Assembly: GCF_900108485.1 (NCBI RefSeq)
Contig: NZ_FNXF01000003.1
Span: forward strand, 80,530-144,529
Length of the DNA stretch: 64,000 nucleotides
Source: Rheinheimera pacifica
GTDB taxonomy: Bacteria; Pseudomonadota; Gammaproteobacteria; Enterobacterales; Alteromonadaceae
Direction: 5' to 3'
Numbering within the stretch: position 1 is the first letter of the stretch; each line of letters starts with the position of its first letter. Below are positions 1 through 8,784 of the stretch, in pieces. Made by a program: the position numbers and the translations under genes. The notes below the pieces were generated by a model. That model did no database searches. It was not told the DNA's origin and saw only the letters and a program-made list of their open reading frames with translations.

Positions 1-16
1 TCTAGACGAAGGGGAC
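1..16 (-). tRNA. tRNA-Glu, 5' end only (cut by window edge)
   Basis: Read on the minus strand, positions 16 to 1 give GTCCCCTTCGTCTAGA. This matches the first 16 bases (acceptor arm and start of the D arm) of the well-known gammaproteobacterial tRNA-Glu. The rest, including the anticodon, lies outside the window, so the TTC anticodon is inferred. A 14-base spacer separates it from the tRNA-Ala upstream, so the two are probably one transcript. Confidence 0.85.
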
Positions 17-30
17 GCACGAATAAATCT

Positions 31-106
<76 letters not shown>

Positions 107-155
107 ACACTTTTGTGTTTTTTGCTAACCTGCGTTAGCGCTGAACACGGGGCGC

Positions 156-184
156 ATTCTAGGGTGCCACTGAAAATGTGTCAA
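156..184 (-). promoter_or_regulatory. Strong sigma-70 promoter of the tRNA-Ala/tRNA-Glu operon
   Basis: On the minus strand a perfect -35 TTGACA (184-179) lies 17 bases from a -10 TAGAAT (161-156). A GC-rich discriminator (GCGCCCCG) follows, as in promoters under stringent (ppGpp) control. Transcription should start about 40-45 bases before the tRNA. The leader holds a small hairpin, GCTAAC/GTTAGC with loop CTGC, at 124-139. Confidence 0.85.
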
Positions 185-454
185 CAGTTTTTTCAGCAGC
201 TTTTATCGTTCGGGCATTTTTTAAACGCAATGCTGAATTTACAGGCAAAAACTGTTGAAATTACAGACTTTATAACAGCTTAGCGAAGGGTTTAACTATA
301 TCGCTTCAAGCCAGCAACAGCTAAACAGAAAAAACGCTACTGCATTTGCCTGTCAGCATCGTGTTATGGCTGTTTTTTGTATAAACTAAGGCACATCAGA
401 TAAGCTGTATGCGCGGTATATAAGACCTGCGTTACTCTAAAAAGGATTTTCACT
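185..454. other. Intergenic region between the tRNA promoter and the XrtA-locus ATPase
   Basis: No coding sequence with a credible start is visible here. The stretch must contain the promoter of the ATPase gene at 455. A TATAAA near 380-385 is a possible -10 box, but I see no matching -35 box and no GG-N10-GC sigma-54 signature. Confidence 0.5.
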
Positions 455-1456
455 ATGTACGAAAAGTACTACGGGTTAAAGGAACGGCCATTCCAGCTCA
501 CACCAAGCCTGAATTTATTTTATGCCAGCAAACTGCATAAACGCGCCCTCGCCTATTTACAGTATGGCCTAAGTCAGGGCGAGGGTTTTATTGTCATCAC
601 CGGCGATGTCGGCACCGGAAAAACCACTATTGCCAACCAACTGTTAAGTCAGTTGAATCAGGATGAAATTATTGCCAAACAGATTGTCACGTCAAAACTG
701 GAACCTGACGATCTTATTCGGATGATTGCGTCCTGTTTTAATCTGGTGGTAACCGAGCATACGAAAGCCAGCTATCTTGATGCCATTTACAGCTATCTTA
801 AACGCCTGCATTCCCAGCATCGCAGAGCACTGCTGCTGGTAGACGAAGCACAAAACTTACCACTGGCTTCTATTGAAGAGCTACGTATGCTGTCTAATTT
901 TCAGCTCAATGGTAAACCCCTGTTACAAAGTTTCCTGCTGGGCCAAAATGAATTAAATGCGATTATTCAGGCCGACAATATGGAACAGTTTCGCCAGCGG
1001 ATTATTGCATCATCCAACTTATCCGCATTTCAGATTGAAGATACCAAAGCCTATATCCAATACCGTTTGCTGCAAGCTGGCGGCAACGCCGGCATATTGC
1101 AAGATGCCTGTTTCGCCCTTATTCAGCAGCATAGCCGCGGCATACCACGAAAAATTAATACCGTAATGGACAGAATACTGCTGTTTGGTTATTTAGAAGA
1201 GTGCCCGGTTATTACCGCAGAACATGTCAAGACCGTGCTGGAAGAGTTGTCACAGGAAATTGCCAACCAGCAACCATCGGCCCCTGTTATGCAAGTGCAG
1301 CAGCCCCAGACAGCATCAACTCAGAGCATGCTAAGTGAATTATCGGCGGTGCTTGACAGTGCGCTGGAGCAAAAAATCCGCATGGCAAAAGAACTTGATG
1401 TGTTGCTTAAACGACAGCAGCAATTACTCAACAGCAGAGATAATAAAGAATCATAA
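455..1456 (+). CDS. XrtA/PEP-CTERM locus AAA+ ATPase (ExeA-like secretion ATPase)
   Basis: A 333-residue AAA+ protein of the ExeA/GspA-like family regularly found in exosortase A loci. The N-terminal MYEKYYGLKERPF stretch is typical of the group. The Walker A motif GDVGTGKT is at residues 50-57 and the Walker B LLLVDEAQ at 126-133. The C-terminal ~60 residues are Gln-rich and look like an extended tail. Its role is unproven; it probably powers or assembles part of the polysaccharide or protein export machinery. The start is supported by AAGGA eight bases before the ATG. It stands alone on the plus strand, convergent with the leftward export operon, and a shared hairpin at 1474-1501 separates the two. 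Confidence 0.9.
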   Translation: MYEKYYGLKERPFQLTPSLNLFYASKLHKRALAYLQYGLSQGEGFIVITGDVGTGKTTIANQLLSQLNQDEIIAKQIVTSKLEPDDLIRMIASCFNLVVTEHTKASYLDAIYSYLKRLHSQHRRALLLVDEAQNLPLASIEELRMLSNFQLNGKPLLQSFLLGQNELNAIIQADNMEQFRQRIIASSNLSAFQIEDTKAYIQYRLLQAGGNAGILQDACFALIQQHSRGIPRKINTVMDRILLFGYLEECPVITAEHVKTVLEELSQEIANQQPSAPVMQVQQPQTASTQSMLSELSAVLDSALEQKIRMAKELDVLLKRQQQLLNSRDNKES

Positions 1457-1473
1457 ACCACGTATAACAACAG

Positions 1474-1501
1474 CGATACGCCTGCAACTACAGGCGTATC
1501 G
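1474..1501. terminator. Perfect 11-bp hairpin between convergent genes (likely bidirectional terminator)
   Basis: CGATACGCCTG (1474-1484) and CAGGCGTATCG (1491-1501) form a perfect stem around the loop CAACTA. The stop codon of the leftward outer-membrane gene (1488-1490) lies in that loop. Neither side has a strong T run, so it may act as an mRNA 3'-end stabiliser rather than a strong intrinsic terminator. Confidence 0.6.
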
Positions 1502-3116
1502 TGTAACTTAACCAGACTCTGTTTTCGGTAAGATCAAAGCTGTCTACTGATGAATTGCGGCTGATACGCTTTAGCATGGCTTTGATGTCAGAATGTTCAT
1601 TTAACTGGCGCTTAATGCCCATTTCTACCGATAAATTTTTGTCTTCGCGCTCATCGGTCAGATAGTTAATATCGTAATAATTGCTATTCAGTAGCAAGCT
1701 GGAGTGTTTTGATAACTTCCAGGATGACTGAACAGAAAAAGCGTTACGATTATTTTGTCGCTCGGTTTCAACATACTCATCTTCACTGCGGCTGAGCATT
1801 ACACTCAACGCCAGGCGGTTTTTATTGTAGCCTATTGTCATTGCCGCAGTTCGTCGCTTAATCAACTCCTCGCTAAGCTCAAGCTCTGCATTAAATAGCT
1901 GCCGAAACGATTCTCCGGTGCCTAACTGATAGTTATTTGTCGGCGGCCGAAAACAGTCTGTAAACTGAGCGGCACCGTCTGGACAGACAAAAATACCAAG
2001 ATCTTCAATAATCTGGTCAAAAGAAGATAATGTCTGCACATCTTCGCGAACAGACAACCTTAGCGACAAAAATCTGAGATTGTATTGCCCCTGCAAATTC
2101 GAGCTACGGCCAAAGTAACGCCGGTCAAGACTATAAGACAAAGACGTTCGTCGCGTCGGTGCCAGAAAAACTTCAGCAGCAAGATAATTCTCGTCAATAT
2201 CTTGCTGTTGCTCGCCGACAGAGCGTGTTGCCCAGTTTTGCGTAACATTAATTCGTGATGCCAGGCCAAACTGATACTCAAGGCCCACACCATATGACTT
2301 AAACTCATTGGCATAACCCGAGGTATTGTCGTTATCATCATAGCTGCCACGCACTATCATCGACAAACTCGGCTGCAATGGTAAACCAGCTGTAGCACTG
2401 GCCCGTTTACTGACAAAGTCTCCTCTGCTGCCCTGACGCCCGGTTTTATTGTAGTTTGCCGATAACTGCCAAAACAATGGTGATTGGCGTTGTGCACTGC
2501 CAAGCGCGAGAAAGCTGCTTAACGTATCATTGTCAAAACTACCTATATCATCCTGCAATTCAGGCTGTCTGGAACTTAGCTTATTGTAAGCCAGGCCAAG
2601 CTGAGCATTCACGTCAGCCGTTTGCAACGTGCGTAAATTTAAATTAGCACCATAATTGCTGGTTTTAGACAGGTTTTCAGTGCCGGTAATAATATCGGAG
2701 AACACACCGTTGCGTGAGTCTCGGATCCGGTAGCCGGAATCCGCACTTAAACCCAGGCTGACACGATCATCGTAAGCATTGAACATATTGCGCCAGCTAT
2801 ATTTATCCAGGCTTTTATGTGAGCGTTGCGCGTCGTCATACCATACTGATTCATTTTGTAAAAACAGTGCTGAAGAAGCGTTCTTACCGGTAAGGTTAAT
2901 AGCAACCGAAGGTTTCAGTAAAGCAGCCATCCCTTTGTCCAGACCACCACCAGCCTGCTCGTCTCTGATCCAGTAACCATAGGTACGGGTTTCTATTTCA
3001 GGTTTAATGTCTGTTTTTGCCGATAGCACCTGTGCTGGTGTCAGCAATGCAGCAATAGCAGTAACCAGCGGTGTTAATTTGGCTGGGTGGTACAGTACGG
3101 TTTTAGCCCGCGCCAT
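1488..3116 (-). CDS. XrtA-locus outer-membrane beta-barrel protein
   Basis: A 542-residue protein of the 'PEP-CTERM system associated' outer-membrane family that accompanies exosortase A. A signal peptide covers about residues 1-33, ending near VLSA. The rest is rich in alternating aromatic and polar beta strands and ends in an aromatic/hydrophobic strand (WLSYTIRL), as expected for a barrel inserted by the BAM complex. It probably forms or supports the outer-membrane exit for the polysaccharide. It is the last gene of the leftward operon. Its ATG lies inside the kinase gene's tyrosine-tail codons (14-base overlap) with no clear Shine-Dalgarno of its own, so translation is probably coupled. 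The specific transport function is inference. Confidence 0.85.
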   Translation of the reverse strand: MARAKTVLYHPAKLTPLVTAIAALLTPAQVLSAKTDIKPEIETRTYGYWIRDEQAGGGLDKGMAALLKPSVAINLTGKNASSALFLQNESVWYDDAQRSHKSLDKYSWRNMFNAYDDRVSLGLSADSGYRIRDSRNGVFSDIITGTENLSKTSNYGANLNLRTLQTADVNAQLGLAYNKLSSRQPELQDDIGSFDNDTLSSFLALGSAQRQSPLFWQLSANYNKTGRQGSRGDFVSKRASATAGLPLQPSLSMIVRGSYDDNDNTSGYANEFKSYGVGLEYQFGLASRINVTQNWATRSVGEQQQDIDENYLAAEVFLAPTRRTSLSYSLDRRYFGRSSNLQGQYNLRFLSLRLSVREDVQTLSSFDQIIEDLGIFVCPDGAAQFTDCFRPPTNNYQLGTGESFRQLFNAELELSEELIKRRTAAMTIGYNKNRLALSVMLSRSEDEYVETERQNNRNAFSVQSSWKLSKHSSLLLNSNYYDINYLTDEREDKNLSVEMGIKRQLNEHSDIKAMLKRISRNSSVDSFDLTENRVWLSYTIRL

Positions 3117-4053
3117 AATAATAACCGTAGCCGTAACCTTTACCCTGATTACGGTGTGCCTTGTTAATCAAAAATCCAATCGCAATGTCTTTGGGTAATA
3201 ATGCCACTGCCTGTTCTATTTCTGCCAGCTTAGAATGATTCTCTTCTACCACTACAACCGCCTGACCACACATAGAGGCCATTACGGCAGTTTCATTAAC
3301 GCCCAGCAAAGGGGGCGCATCAAAAATAACAATACGGTCTGAGTAACGCGAGGCAAACTCATTAACCAGCATCAACATACGTTCACTGGCAAGTAATTCG
3401 GTGGATAAGTGATGTGGCCGGCCAGCGGTAATAATCTTCAGCCTGTCGACATTGGTGCTCAGAATAATATCCGATACCTTAATCTCGCTTGACAGTAAAT
3501 AATCTGTCAGACCTATATCATGATGAATATTCAGCGTTTTTGATACACTGGGGCGCAGTACATCACTGTCTACCAGCAATACTGTCTTATCCTGTTCCAG
3601 TGCAATACTCAGAGCCAAATTGATCGCTGAAAAGGTTTTCCCTTCACCTGGCCTTGAGCTGCTAACCAGGATCAGATTGGGATGCTTTAACGTGCTGCTC
3701 AGTGCACCAAACGCGTTGCTGATAAGTTTGCGCTTAATAACGCGGTATTCTTCATTGATCAGACGACGCTCACTGGACAACGAAACAAAGTTTTTCTGCT
3801 CCAGTATTTTCAGGTCCAGCGTGACCGAAGGCTTATGCCCCTGAACACCTTCTGTTGCTGTTTGATTTTCTGCAGCAACGCTGCCCTCTGTAATAGCGCG
3901 GTATGCCGGTTCTCGTCTTGGCGCTGAAACCTCATGCGACAGGGTTGCATCAATATCCGGTGCTGCTACCTGCTGTGCACGCTCCAAGGTGGTATCCGCT
4001 TGCTTATCAGATACATCAGACTGTTTTCTTATGGCTTTTTCAATAATACTCAC
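3103..4053 (-). CDS. XrtA-associated tyrosine autokinase (BY-kinase)
   Basis: A 316-residue cytoplasmic bacterial tyrosine kinase that pairs with the Wzz-like protein encoded upstream. It has Walker A SRPGEGKT (133-140), Walker A' VLLVDSDVLRPS (158-169) and Walker B IVIFDAPPLL (241-250). The C-terminal tail GYGYGYYYGAG carries five tyrosines (307, 309, 311-313) for trans-autophosphorylation. In this family cycles of phosphorylation control polysaccharide chain length and export. The N-terminal ~90 residues are a low-complexity linker that in related loci contacts the chain-length protein. The ATG overlaps the upstream gene by four bases, and its own 3' end contains the start of the outer-membrane gene. 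Confidence 0.93.
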   Translation of the reverse strand: MSIIEKAIRKQSDVSDKQADTTLERAQQVAAPDIDATLSHEVSAPRREPAYRAITEGSVAAENQTATEGVQGHKPSVTLDLKILEQKNFVSLSSERRLINEEYRVIKRKLISNAFGALSSTLKHPNLILVSSSRPGEGKTFSAINLALSIALEQDKTVLLVDSDVLRPSVSKTLNIHHDIGLTDYLLSSEIKVSDIILSTNVDRLKIITAGRPHHLSTELLASERMLMLVNEFASRYSDRIVIFDAPPLLGVNETAVMASMCGQAVVVVEENHSKLAEIEQAVALLPKDIAIGFLINKAHRNQGKGYGYGYYYGAG

Positions 4054-5645
4054 CGGATCACCCTCAACAACAGCTCGGCAGAGCGGCCAAACAGCACTTC
4101 ATTGCTTAACAATGCGGCATAACATAGCAATAAGCCACCACTTAGCATGGCAAAATACAGAAAATGCAATCGCACCTGTTTTAGAATAGCGTGTTTATCT
4201 GTATGAGATACCACACCAAACACCGGATAATCACTTATGCTCTGTAATTGCAAAGCGCTTGTTAATACAGGCGAAATAAGGCTGCGCACAAACGCCATAA
4301 ATATTCCGGCCCCAAGCCCCACTAACAGAACCAGCGAGTAAAATAGCCCCCGGTTTGGCCCTGACGGCGTTAAAGGTACGCGTGGCGGCTCTATCACGTT
4401 GAACTGCACATCCTGAGATGATGCATCTGCACGGCGGGACAGCTCCATTGACTCTCTTCGGGCCAGTAAAGCTTCATACTTAGATTTGGTAATATCATAG
4501 TCGCGGTTCAGACCGGTAAATTCAGCTTCAATTTCAGGGATCAGGTTAAGCCTGCTTTCCAGTGTAGTTACCCGGTCCTGATAAGCCTGCACCCGCACCC
4601 GTGTAGAAGCGACTTCAGACTCCAGCCGTGACACACTGATACGTAACTCCTGATAAACTGCATTCTGATTCAGGTTACTGTTCTGGCCTGGATTTTCTGA
4701 CGACATTTGCGCCAAAGCTTCAAGTTCCGTGTCACGTTGTTGTTCCAGCTGCGTAAGTAAGCGCTTGGTTTCCAACACGTCGGGATGAAACTCAGTATAG
4801 CGGATCAGCAGATTATCCAGTTGTGACTGTAAAGTTTTTATACGTTCATCAAACTGGGTGGCAGGCCTGTTGGCACTGCCGGAATAAGGCATAACGCCAA
4901 ATACCGGCTCTTCACCCAGCAACTGGCTTTTAGATGACGCCAGCCGGGTTTCCAGCTCTCTAAGGGCCAGATTAGCTTCTTCCAGACGTTTCTTTTCGTC
5001 ACTGATTTGACTGTAGTAATCACTTTGATTACCCGGCAATATATTCATCCGGTGTTTTTTAAAGTCTGACAACCGAAGTTCAGCCTCGATCAGGCGGCGT
5101 TCGTAATCTGATATCTGATCAGTTAAAAAACGTTCTGCGGTTTGAGAATCTGCACGGCTTGAACCTATTCGGCCTTCAACAAAGTTGTTCAGCGTTTCTT
5201 GCACGACTTTAAGCGCCATTTGTGGCTGCGGGTTGTTATAAGCAATAACGTAAATATTTTCCCGGCCGGACGCCGATATTTTTATTTGCTTTTGCAGAGT
5301 ATTGATAAGGTCTTCAAAAGCTTTTTCGTCTTTGGCCTGAATATCAAGATCGGTAGCTCTGGCAATTTTCTCCAGATTTGGCCTGCTTAGCAGGGTACGC
5401 GCCATCAGCTTAATTTCATCTTCAGAATTGGTTCGCAAGGCAAGGCCTCGCAGCAGAGGTTCCAGCACAGTACTGGTTTCTACATATAACTTAGCATTAG
5501 CTTCGAAAGTGGGCGGCATGTTGTACACATATACCCACCCTACCGGGCAAATCAGCCAGGCGGTAATTACGATATAGCGTCTGCGCAGCCACACACCCTG
5601 AATATAGGTGCGTACCTGCTCAATCGCTTGTTGCAGTTCTTTCAT
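4050..5645 (-). CDS. XrtA-associated chain-length determinant (Wzz/PCP family)
   Basis: A 531-residue polysaccharide co-polymerase of the inner membrane. The first transmembrane helix is near residues 25-45, inside a Wzz domain. A long periplasmic coiled coil follows (about 160-400, rich in Leu, Glu and Arg heptads). A second membrane helix is near 430-450 and a further hydrophobic segment lies near the C-terminus. Proteins of this type set modal chain length and bridge the kinase to the outer-membrane export protein. A good Shine-Dalgarno (AGGGAG, six bases before the ATG) supports the start. It overlaps the kinase gene by ATGA. Unlike many family members it carries no fused kinase domain, consistent with the separate BY-kinase next door. 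Confidence 0.92.
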   Translation of the reverse strand: MKELQQAIEQVRTYIQGVWLRRRYIVITAWLICPVGWVYVYNMPPTFEANAKLYVETSTVLEPLLRGLALRTNSEDEIKLMARTLLSRPNLEKIARATDLDIQAKDEKAFEDLINTLQKQIKISASGRENIYVIAYNNPQPQMALKVVQETLNNFVEGRIGSSRADSQTAERFLTDQISDYERRLIEAELRLSDFKKHRMNILPGNQSDYYSQISDEKKRLEEANLALRELETRLASSKSQLLGEEPVFGVMPYSGSANRPATQFDERIKTLQSQLDNLLIRYTEFHPDVLETKRLLTQLEQQRDTELEALAQMSSENPGQNSNLNQNAVYQELRISVSRLESEVASTRVRVQAYQDRVTTLESRLNLIPEIEAEFTGLNRDYDITKSKYEALLARRESMELSRRADASSQDVQFNVIEPPRVPLTPSGPNRGLFYSLVLLVGLGAGIFMAFVRSLISPVLTSALQLQSISDYPVFGVVSHTDKHAILKQVRLHFLYFAMLSGGLLLCYAALLSNEVLFGRSAELLLRVIR

Positions 5646-5684
5646 CAGTCACTCCCTGAACCTTAACCAGCGTATCCGCGCTGC

Positions 5685-6320
5685 TTAAAACCATGCTTCC
5701 GGAATAATTACTACATCGCCAGGCAACATATCTACGTTGGCAGCAATTTTGCCATCGCGGATAAGGTCATCCAGCCTGACATTAAATGTTATTTGCTGGC
5801 CATCTTTCGTTCTTACCAGCTTGGCACCGTTACCGTTAGCAAATTCAGTTAAACCGCCAACTGCAATCATCAGATCAAGTACCGTCATATACTGACGATA
5901 ACTAACAGCCTGAGGGTTGGCAGCTGCGCCGATTACCCTAACCTGTTCACTGTATGGACCAACAAAATTGGTTACCGACACAGTCACAACCGGATCGCGG
6001 ATGTATTTACTAAGAATTGCCTCCATATCACGGGCAACCTGAGTGGGGGTTTTACCGCTGACGGGAACATCTTCAACCAGAGAAGTCGATACTTTACCAT
6101 CTGGCCTGACGATAAAAGTGCCGGACAGCTCCGGATTTCGCCAGACAAAAATTCCAACCGTGTCATTTGGGCCGATAAGATATTGGTAATTATCAACGGA
6201 GGTAGTCAAAGAGTTTTGCACCGTTGCCGGGGGCAACGTGGGATTGCTGCTGCAACCTGCTAAAAACAGACCTAAAATCAACGTTAAACCGCAATATCCT
6301 TTCGCTGGTGTAGCCATCAT
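5685..6320 (-). CDS. XrtA-associated polysaccharide export lipoprotein (Wza/OPX-type)
   Basis: A secreted lipoprotein of the outer-membrane polysaccharide export family. After the signal peptide comes a lipobox LFLAGCSS. A Poly_export domain follows (YLIGPNDTVGIFVWRNPELS), then an SLBB-type ligand-binding region to the end. Such proteins form the periplasmic/outer-membrane channel working with the Wzz protein encoded downstream. An ATG also exists at 6329, but the AAGG there touches it. AGGA with eight bases of spacing points to the ATG at 6320 (211 residues), so I use that. It is the first gene of the leftward four-gene operon and divergent from the sugar transferase. Confidence 0.92.
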   Translation of the reverse strand: MMATPAKGYCGLTLILGLFLAGCSSNPTLPPATVQNSLTTSVDNYQYLIGPNDTVGIFVWRNPELSGTFIVRPDGKVSTSLVEDVPVSGKTPTQVARDMEAILSKYIRDPVVTVSVTNFVGPYSEQVRVIGAAANPQAVSYRQYMTVLDLMIAVGGLTEFANGNGAKLVRTKDGQQITFNVRLDDLIRDGKIAANVDMLPGDVVIIPEAWF

Positions 6321-6397
6321 ATTACTCATCCTTTTACTGACGCCCTGATAATATAACTTAAAAAATTACCGTTGTGATGTAAAAATTGAAAATTTAA

Positions 6398-6426
6398 TTT
6401 TTGTTTTGCTGAAGAAATAGTATAAT
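6398..6426 (+). promoter_or_regulatory. Candidate promoter of the rightward glycan operon
   Basis: A perfect -10 hexamer TATAAT at 6421-6426 lies in an AT-rich divergent intergenic region, 80 bases before the sugar-transferase start. No good -35 hexamer lies 16-18 bases upstream (TTTTTG at 6398-6403 is the best), so the promoter may depend on an activator or on the AT-rich upstream DNA. Confidence 0.4.
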
Positions 6427-6505
6427 TAGTGCGCTTGGTTTTGCCTCATCGACCTTTTCGGTGGTGGTGATAGCTAAATGCAATGGATGCAACAAGGATG
6501 TCGTT

Positions 6506-7915
6506 ATGAGTAAAGCAAGTCGTTACGGACGAAATACGATTGCAGACAAGCTGTTTCTACTGGGTGAATTAGTACTGCTAGTGTTATCCAGTTTACTTGC
6601 CAGCTATGCCTACAGTTATTACCTGTCTCCTGTATCTTTTGAACATCGCCTGATTAATGCTGCGCTATTTGCGGCTTCAGTAATGCTGTGCGCTTTGTCA
6701 GTGGGTCTGTATGACCAGAAACTGCGCGAGGGGCAAAAAGGTATCATCAAGCGCGTTGTTATTACTCTGCTGTTTAACGCAATTTTGCTTGAACTGATTA
6801 TTTTTCAGCTGTTCTCCGTATTGCATATCAGTACGCTGTATCTGGCAGCGGCCTCTGTGTTTTCTGCGATCAGTGTATCGGCATTTCGCGCTTTCTTTCA
6901 CTACAACGATATTACCCGCATCAGCAGACGCCGGGTATTAATATTAGGTGCTGGTGAGCGTGCTTCCATTATAGAGCGCCGCATGCGACGTAATGTTGAC
7001 AAGCGCAATTTTGAAATTGTCGGCTTTACGCCGATCGAGGGCGATAAAGACGCCGGTATCGCCGAGCACAAGCTGGCAAAATTCGATTATAAAAACGACC
7101 TGTATCAGTATGTGGTTGAACACAACATTGATCAGTTAGTTATTGCCTGTGACGAACGACGCAATATGTTACCTGTCGAGCATTTATTTAAATGCAAAAC
7201 ACGTGGCATTGACGTTATTGAGATCCTTGATTTTATCGAGCGTGAAACAGGTCAGATTGCAGTGAACCTGATTTACCCGAGTTGGGTTATCTATGCCAAC
7301 GGCCTGGATTTAAATCAGCGCTTTAAAACCAATCTCGATTACAAGCTTAATGTCGTATTAGCTATTCTGCTACTGGCTGTTACCTGGCCTATTATGCTAA
7401 TTACCACCCTGCTTATTTATTTGGAAGACGGCCGCAAAACCGGAGCGTCAGTATTTTACCGCCAGATAAGAGTGGGATATGACGGCAAGCCATTTTATAT
7501 TGTTAAATTTCGCAGTATGCGGCCTGATGCTGAGAAAAACGGTGCCCGCTGGGCAACTGCAGACGATGACAGGGTTACACGTGTAGGCCGGATCATCCGC
7601 AAATACCGTATAGATGAACTGCCTCAGTTATTGAATGTGTTATCCGGTGATATGGGTTTTGTCGGGCCAAGACCTGAGCGGCCAGAGTTTGTTAATCAAC
7701 TGGCTAAAGACATCCCGTATTACAATCAGCGGCATAATGTTAAACCTGGCCTGACAGGCTGGGCTCAGCTTAAATATCCTTATGGCTCTACCGCTGAAGA
7801 TGCACAGGAAAAACTCAAATTTGACCTGTATTACATTAAACATCGCAGCCTGATGCTGGATTTGATGATTCTTGTCAGAACCGTAGAAATTGTACTTTTT
7901 GGCAAAGGACGTTAA
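6506..7915 (+). CDS. XrtA-associated priming sugar transferase (undecaprenyl-phosphate glycosyl-1-phosphate transferase)
   Basis: A 469-residue polyprenyl-phosphate hexose-1-phosphate transferase that starts the repeat unit on undecaprenyl phosphate at the inner membrane. N-terminal transmembrane helices are followed by a Rossmann-like module (VLILGAGERA). Another membrane helix and the catalytic bacterial sugar-transferase domain come next, with YRQIRVGYDGKPF, KFRSM and the signature LSGDMGFVGPRPERPEF near the C-terminus. A GTG at 6461 extends the frame. The ATG at 6506 has AAGGA at 6494-6498 with ideal spacing and begins MSKASRYG, so it is preferred. It is the first gene of the long rightward operon and divergent from the export operon. 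Confidence 0.92.
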   Translation: MSKASRYGRNTIADKLFLLGELVLLVLSSLLASYAYSYYLSPVSFEHRLINAALFAASVMLCALSVGLYDQKLREGQKGIIKRVVITLLFNAILLELIIFQLFSVLHISTLYLAAASVFSAISVSAFRAFFHYNDITRISRRRVLILGAGERASIIERRMRRNVDKRNFEIVGFTPIEGDKDAGIAEHKLAKFDYKNDLYQYVVEHNIDQLVIACDERRNMLPVEHLFKCKTRGIDVIEILDFIERETGQIAVNLIYPSWVIYANGLDLNQRFKTNLDYKLNVVLAILLLAVTWPIMLITTLLIYLEDGRKTGASVFYRQIRVGYDGKPFYIVKFRSMRPDAEKNGARWATADDDRVTRVGRIIRKYRIDELPQLLNVLSGDMGFVGPRPERPEFVNQLAKDIPYYNQRHNVKPGLTGWAQLKYPYGSTAEDAQEKLKFDLYYIKHRSLMLDLMILVRTVEIVLFGKGR

Positions 7916-7920
7916 TACCA

Positions 7921-8769
7921 ATGCAGTATGCACGGTTAAGAAGTAATGCGCTTACTGTAGATGTTGAAGATTATTTTCATGTCGCAGCGTTTGATGCCAC
8001 TGTGTCTCCGGCACAGTGGCCTGATTTTCCGCAACGTGTAGCACGTAACACTGAAATTTTACTGCAACAGTTTGATAAACATCAGGCTAAAGCTACCTTT
8101 TTTATTTTGGGCTGGGTGGCAGAACGCTATCCGCAACTGGTAAAACAAATTCACGCCGCCGGACATGAAGTTGCCAGCCATGGCTATGCTCATGCCAAAG
8201 CTTCTGTGCAAACAGCAGCTGAATTTTTGCAGGATGTCAGCCGGGCTAAGGCCATTCTGGAAGACATTACCGGCGCCGAAGTGGTTGGTTACCGTGCACC
8301 AAGCTTTTCTATTGGTAAAACCAATGAATGGGCGTTTGATGTACTCCAGCAGGCAGGATACCTCTATAGCTCCAGTACTTACCCTGTTGTGCACGATTTA
8401 TATGGCACACCGGATTGGCCGCAACAACCCTATAAACGGGCCGAAGGCATTTGGGAATGCCCGATGCCTGTATTAAATAAAGTTGGTAAGCAATGGCCCA
8501 TAGCAGGTGGTGGTTATTTTCGCCTGTTACCATACTGGCTTAGCAAAAAGTGTATCGACAGCTATCTGAAGCAAAGTGATGCACCTTATATGTTTTATTT
8601 TCATCCGTGGGAAATAGATCCGCATCAGCCACGGTTTGAGCAAGCACCATTTAAATCCAAATTCAGACACTACACTAACTTAAACCGCATGGAAGCTAAA
8701 CTGGTGCGCTTGCTGCAAGACTATCAGTGGCGTAGCGTCAAAGAAGTATATCAACCGTATTTTGCTTAA
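7921..8769 (+). CDS. XrtA-associated polysaccharide deacetylase
   Basis: A 282-residue NodB-type carbohydrate esterase (CE4) of the exosortase A subgroup. It has the early motif LTVDVEDYFHV (11-21) with the catalytic and metal aspartates. The zinc-site region GHEVASHGYAH carries H87 and H91, followed by YRAPSFS (124-130). The C-terminal YFHPWEID region is typical of the subfamily's extra domain. It should remove N-acetyl groups from a sugar of the exopolysaccharide or its lipid-linked precursor. No signal peptide is visible, so a cytoplasmic site on the precursor is plausible. The gene begins six bases after the sugar-transferase stop. Confidence 0.92.
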   Translation: MQYARLRSNALTVDVEDYFHVAAFDATVSPAQWPDFPQRVARNTEILLQQFDKHQAKATFFILGWVAERYPQLVKQIHAAGHEVASHGYAHAKASVQTAAEFLQDVSRAKAILEDITGAEVVGYRAPSFSIGKTNEWAFDVLQQAGYLYSSSTYPVVHDLYGTPDWPQQPYKRAEGIWECPMPVLNKVGKQWPIAGGGYFRLLPYWLSKKCIDSYLKQSDAPYMFYFHPWEIDPHQPRFEQAPFKSKFRHYTNLNRMEAKLVRLLQDYQWRSVKEVYQPYFA

Positions 8770-8784
8770 ACAGAAGGGAACCGG

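Noticed and set aside
391-410. Possible sigma-54 site before the ATPase gene (GGCAC...AAGC)
   Set aside because: Spacing between GG and GC is twelve bases, outside the fixed ten.
8059-8533. Long frames opposite and within the deacetylase gene
   Set aside because: They lie wholly inside a well-supported gene in other frames and have no start signal or family motif.
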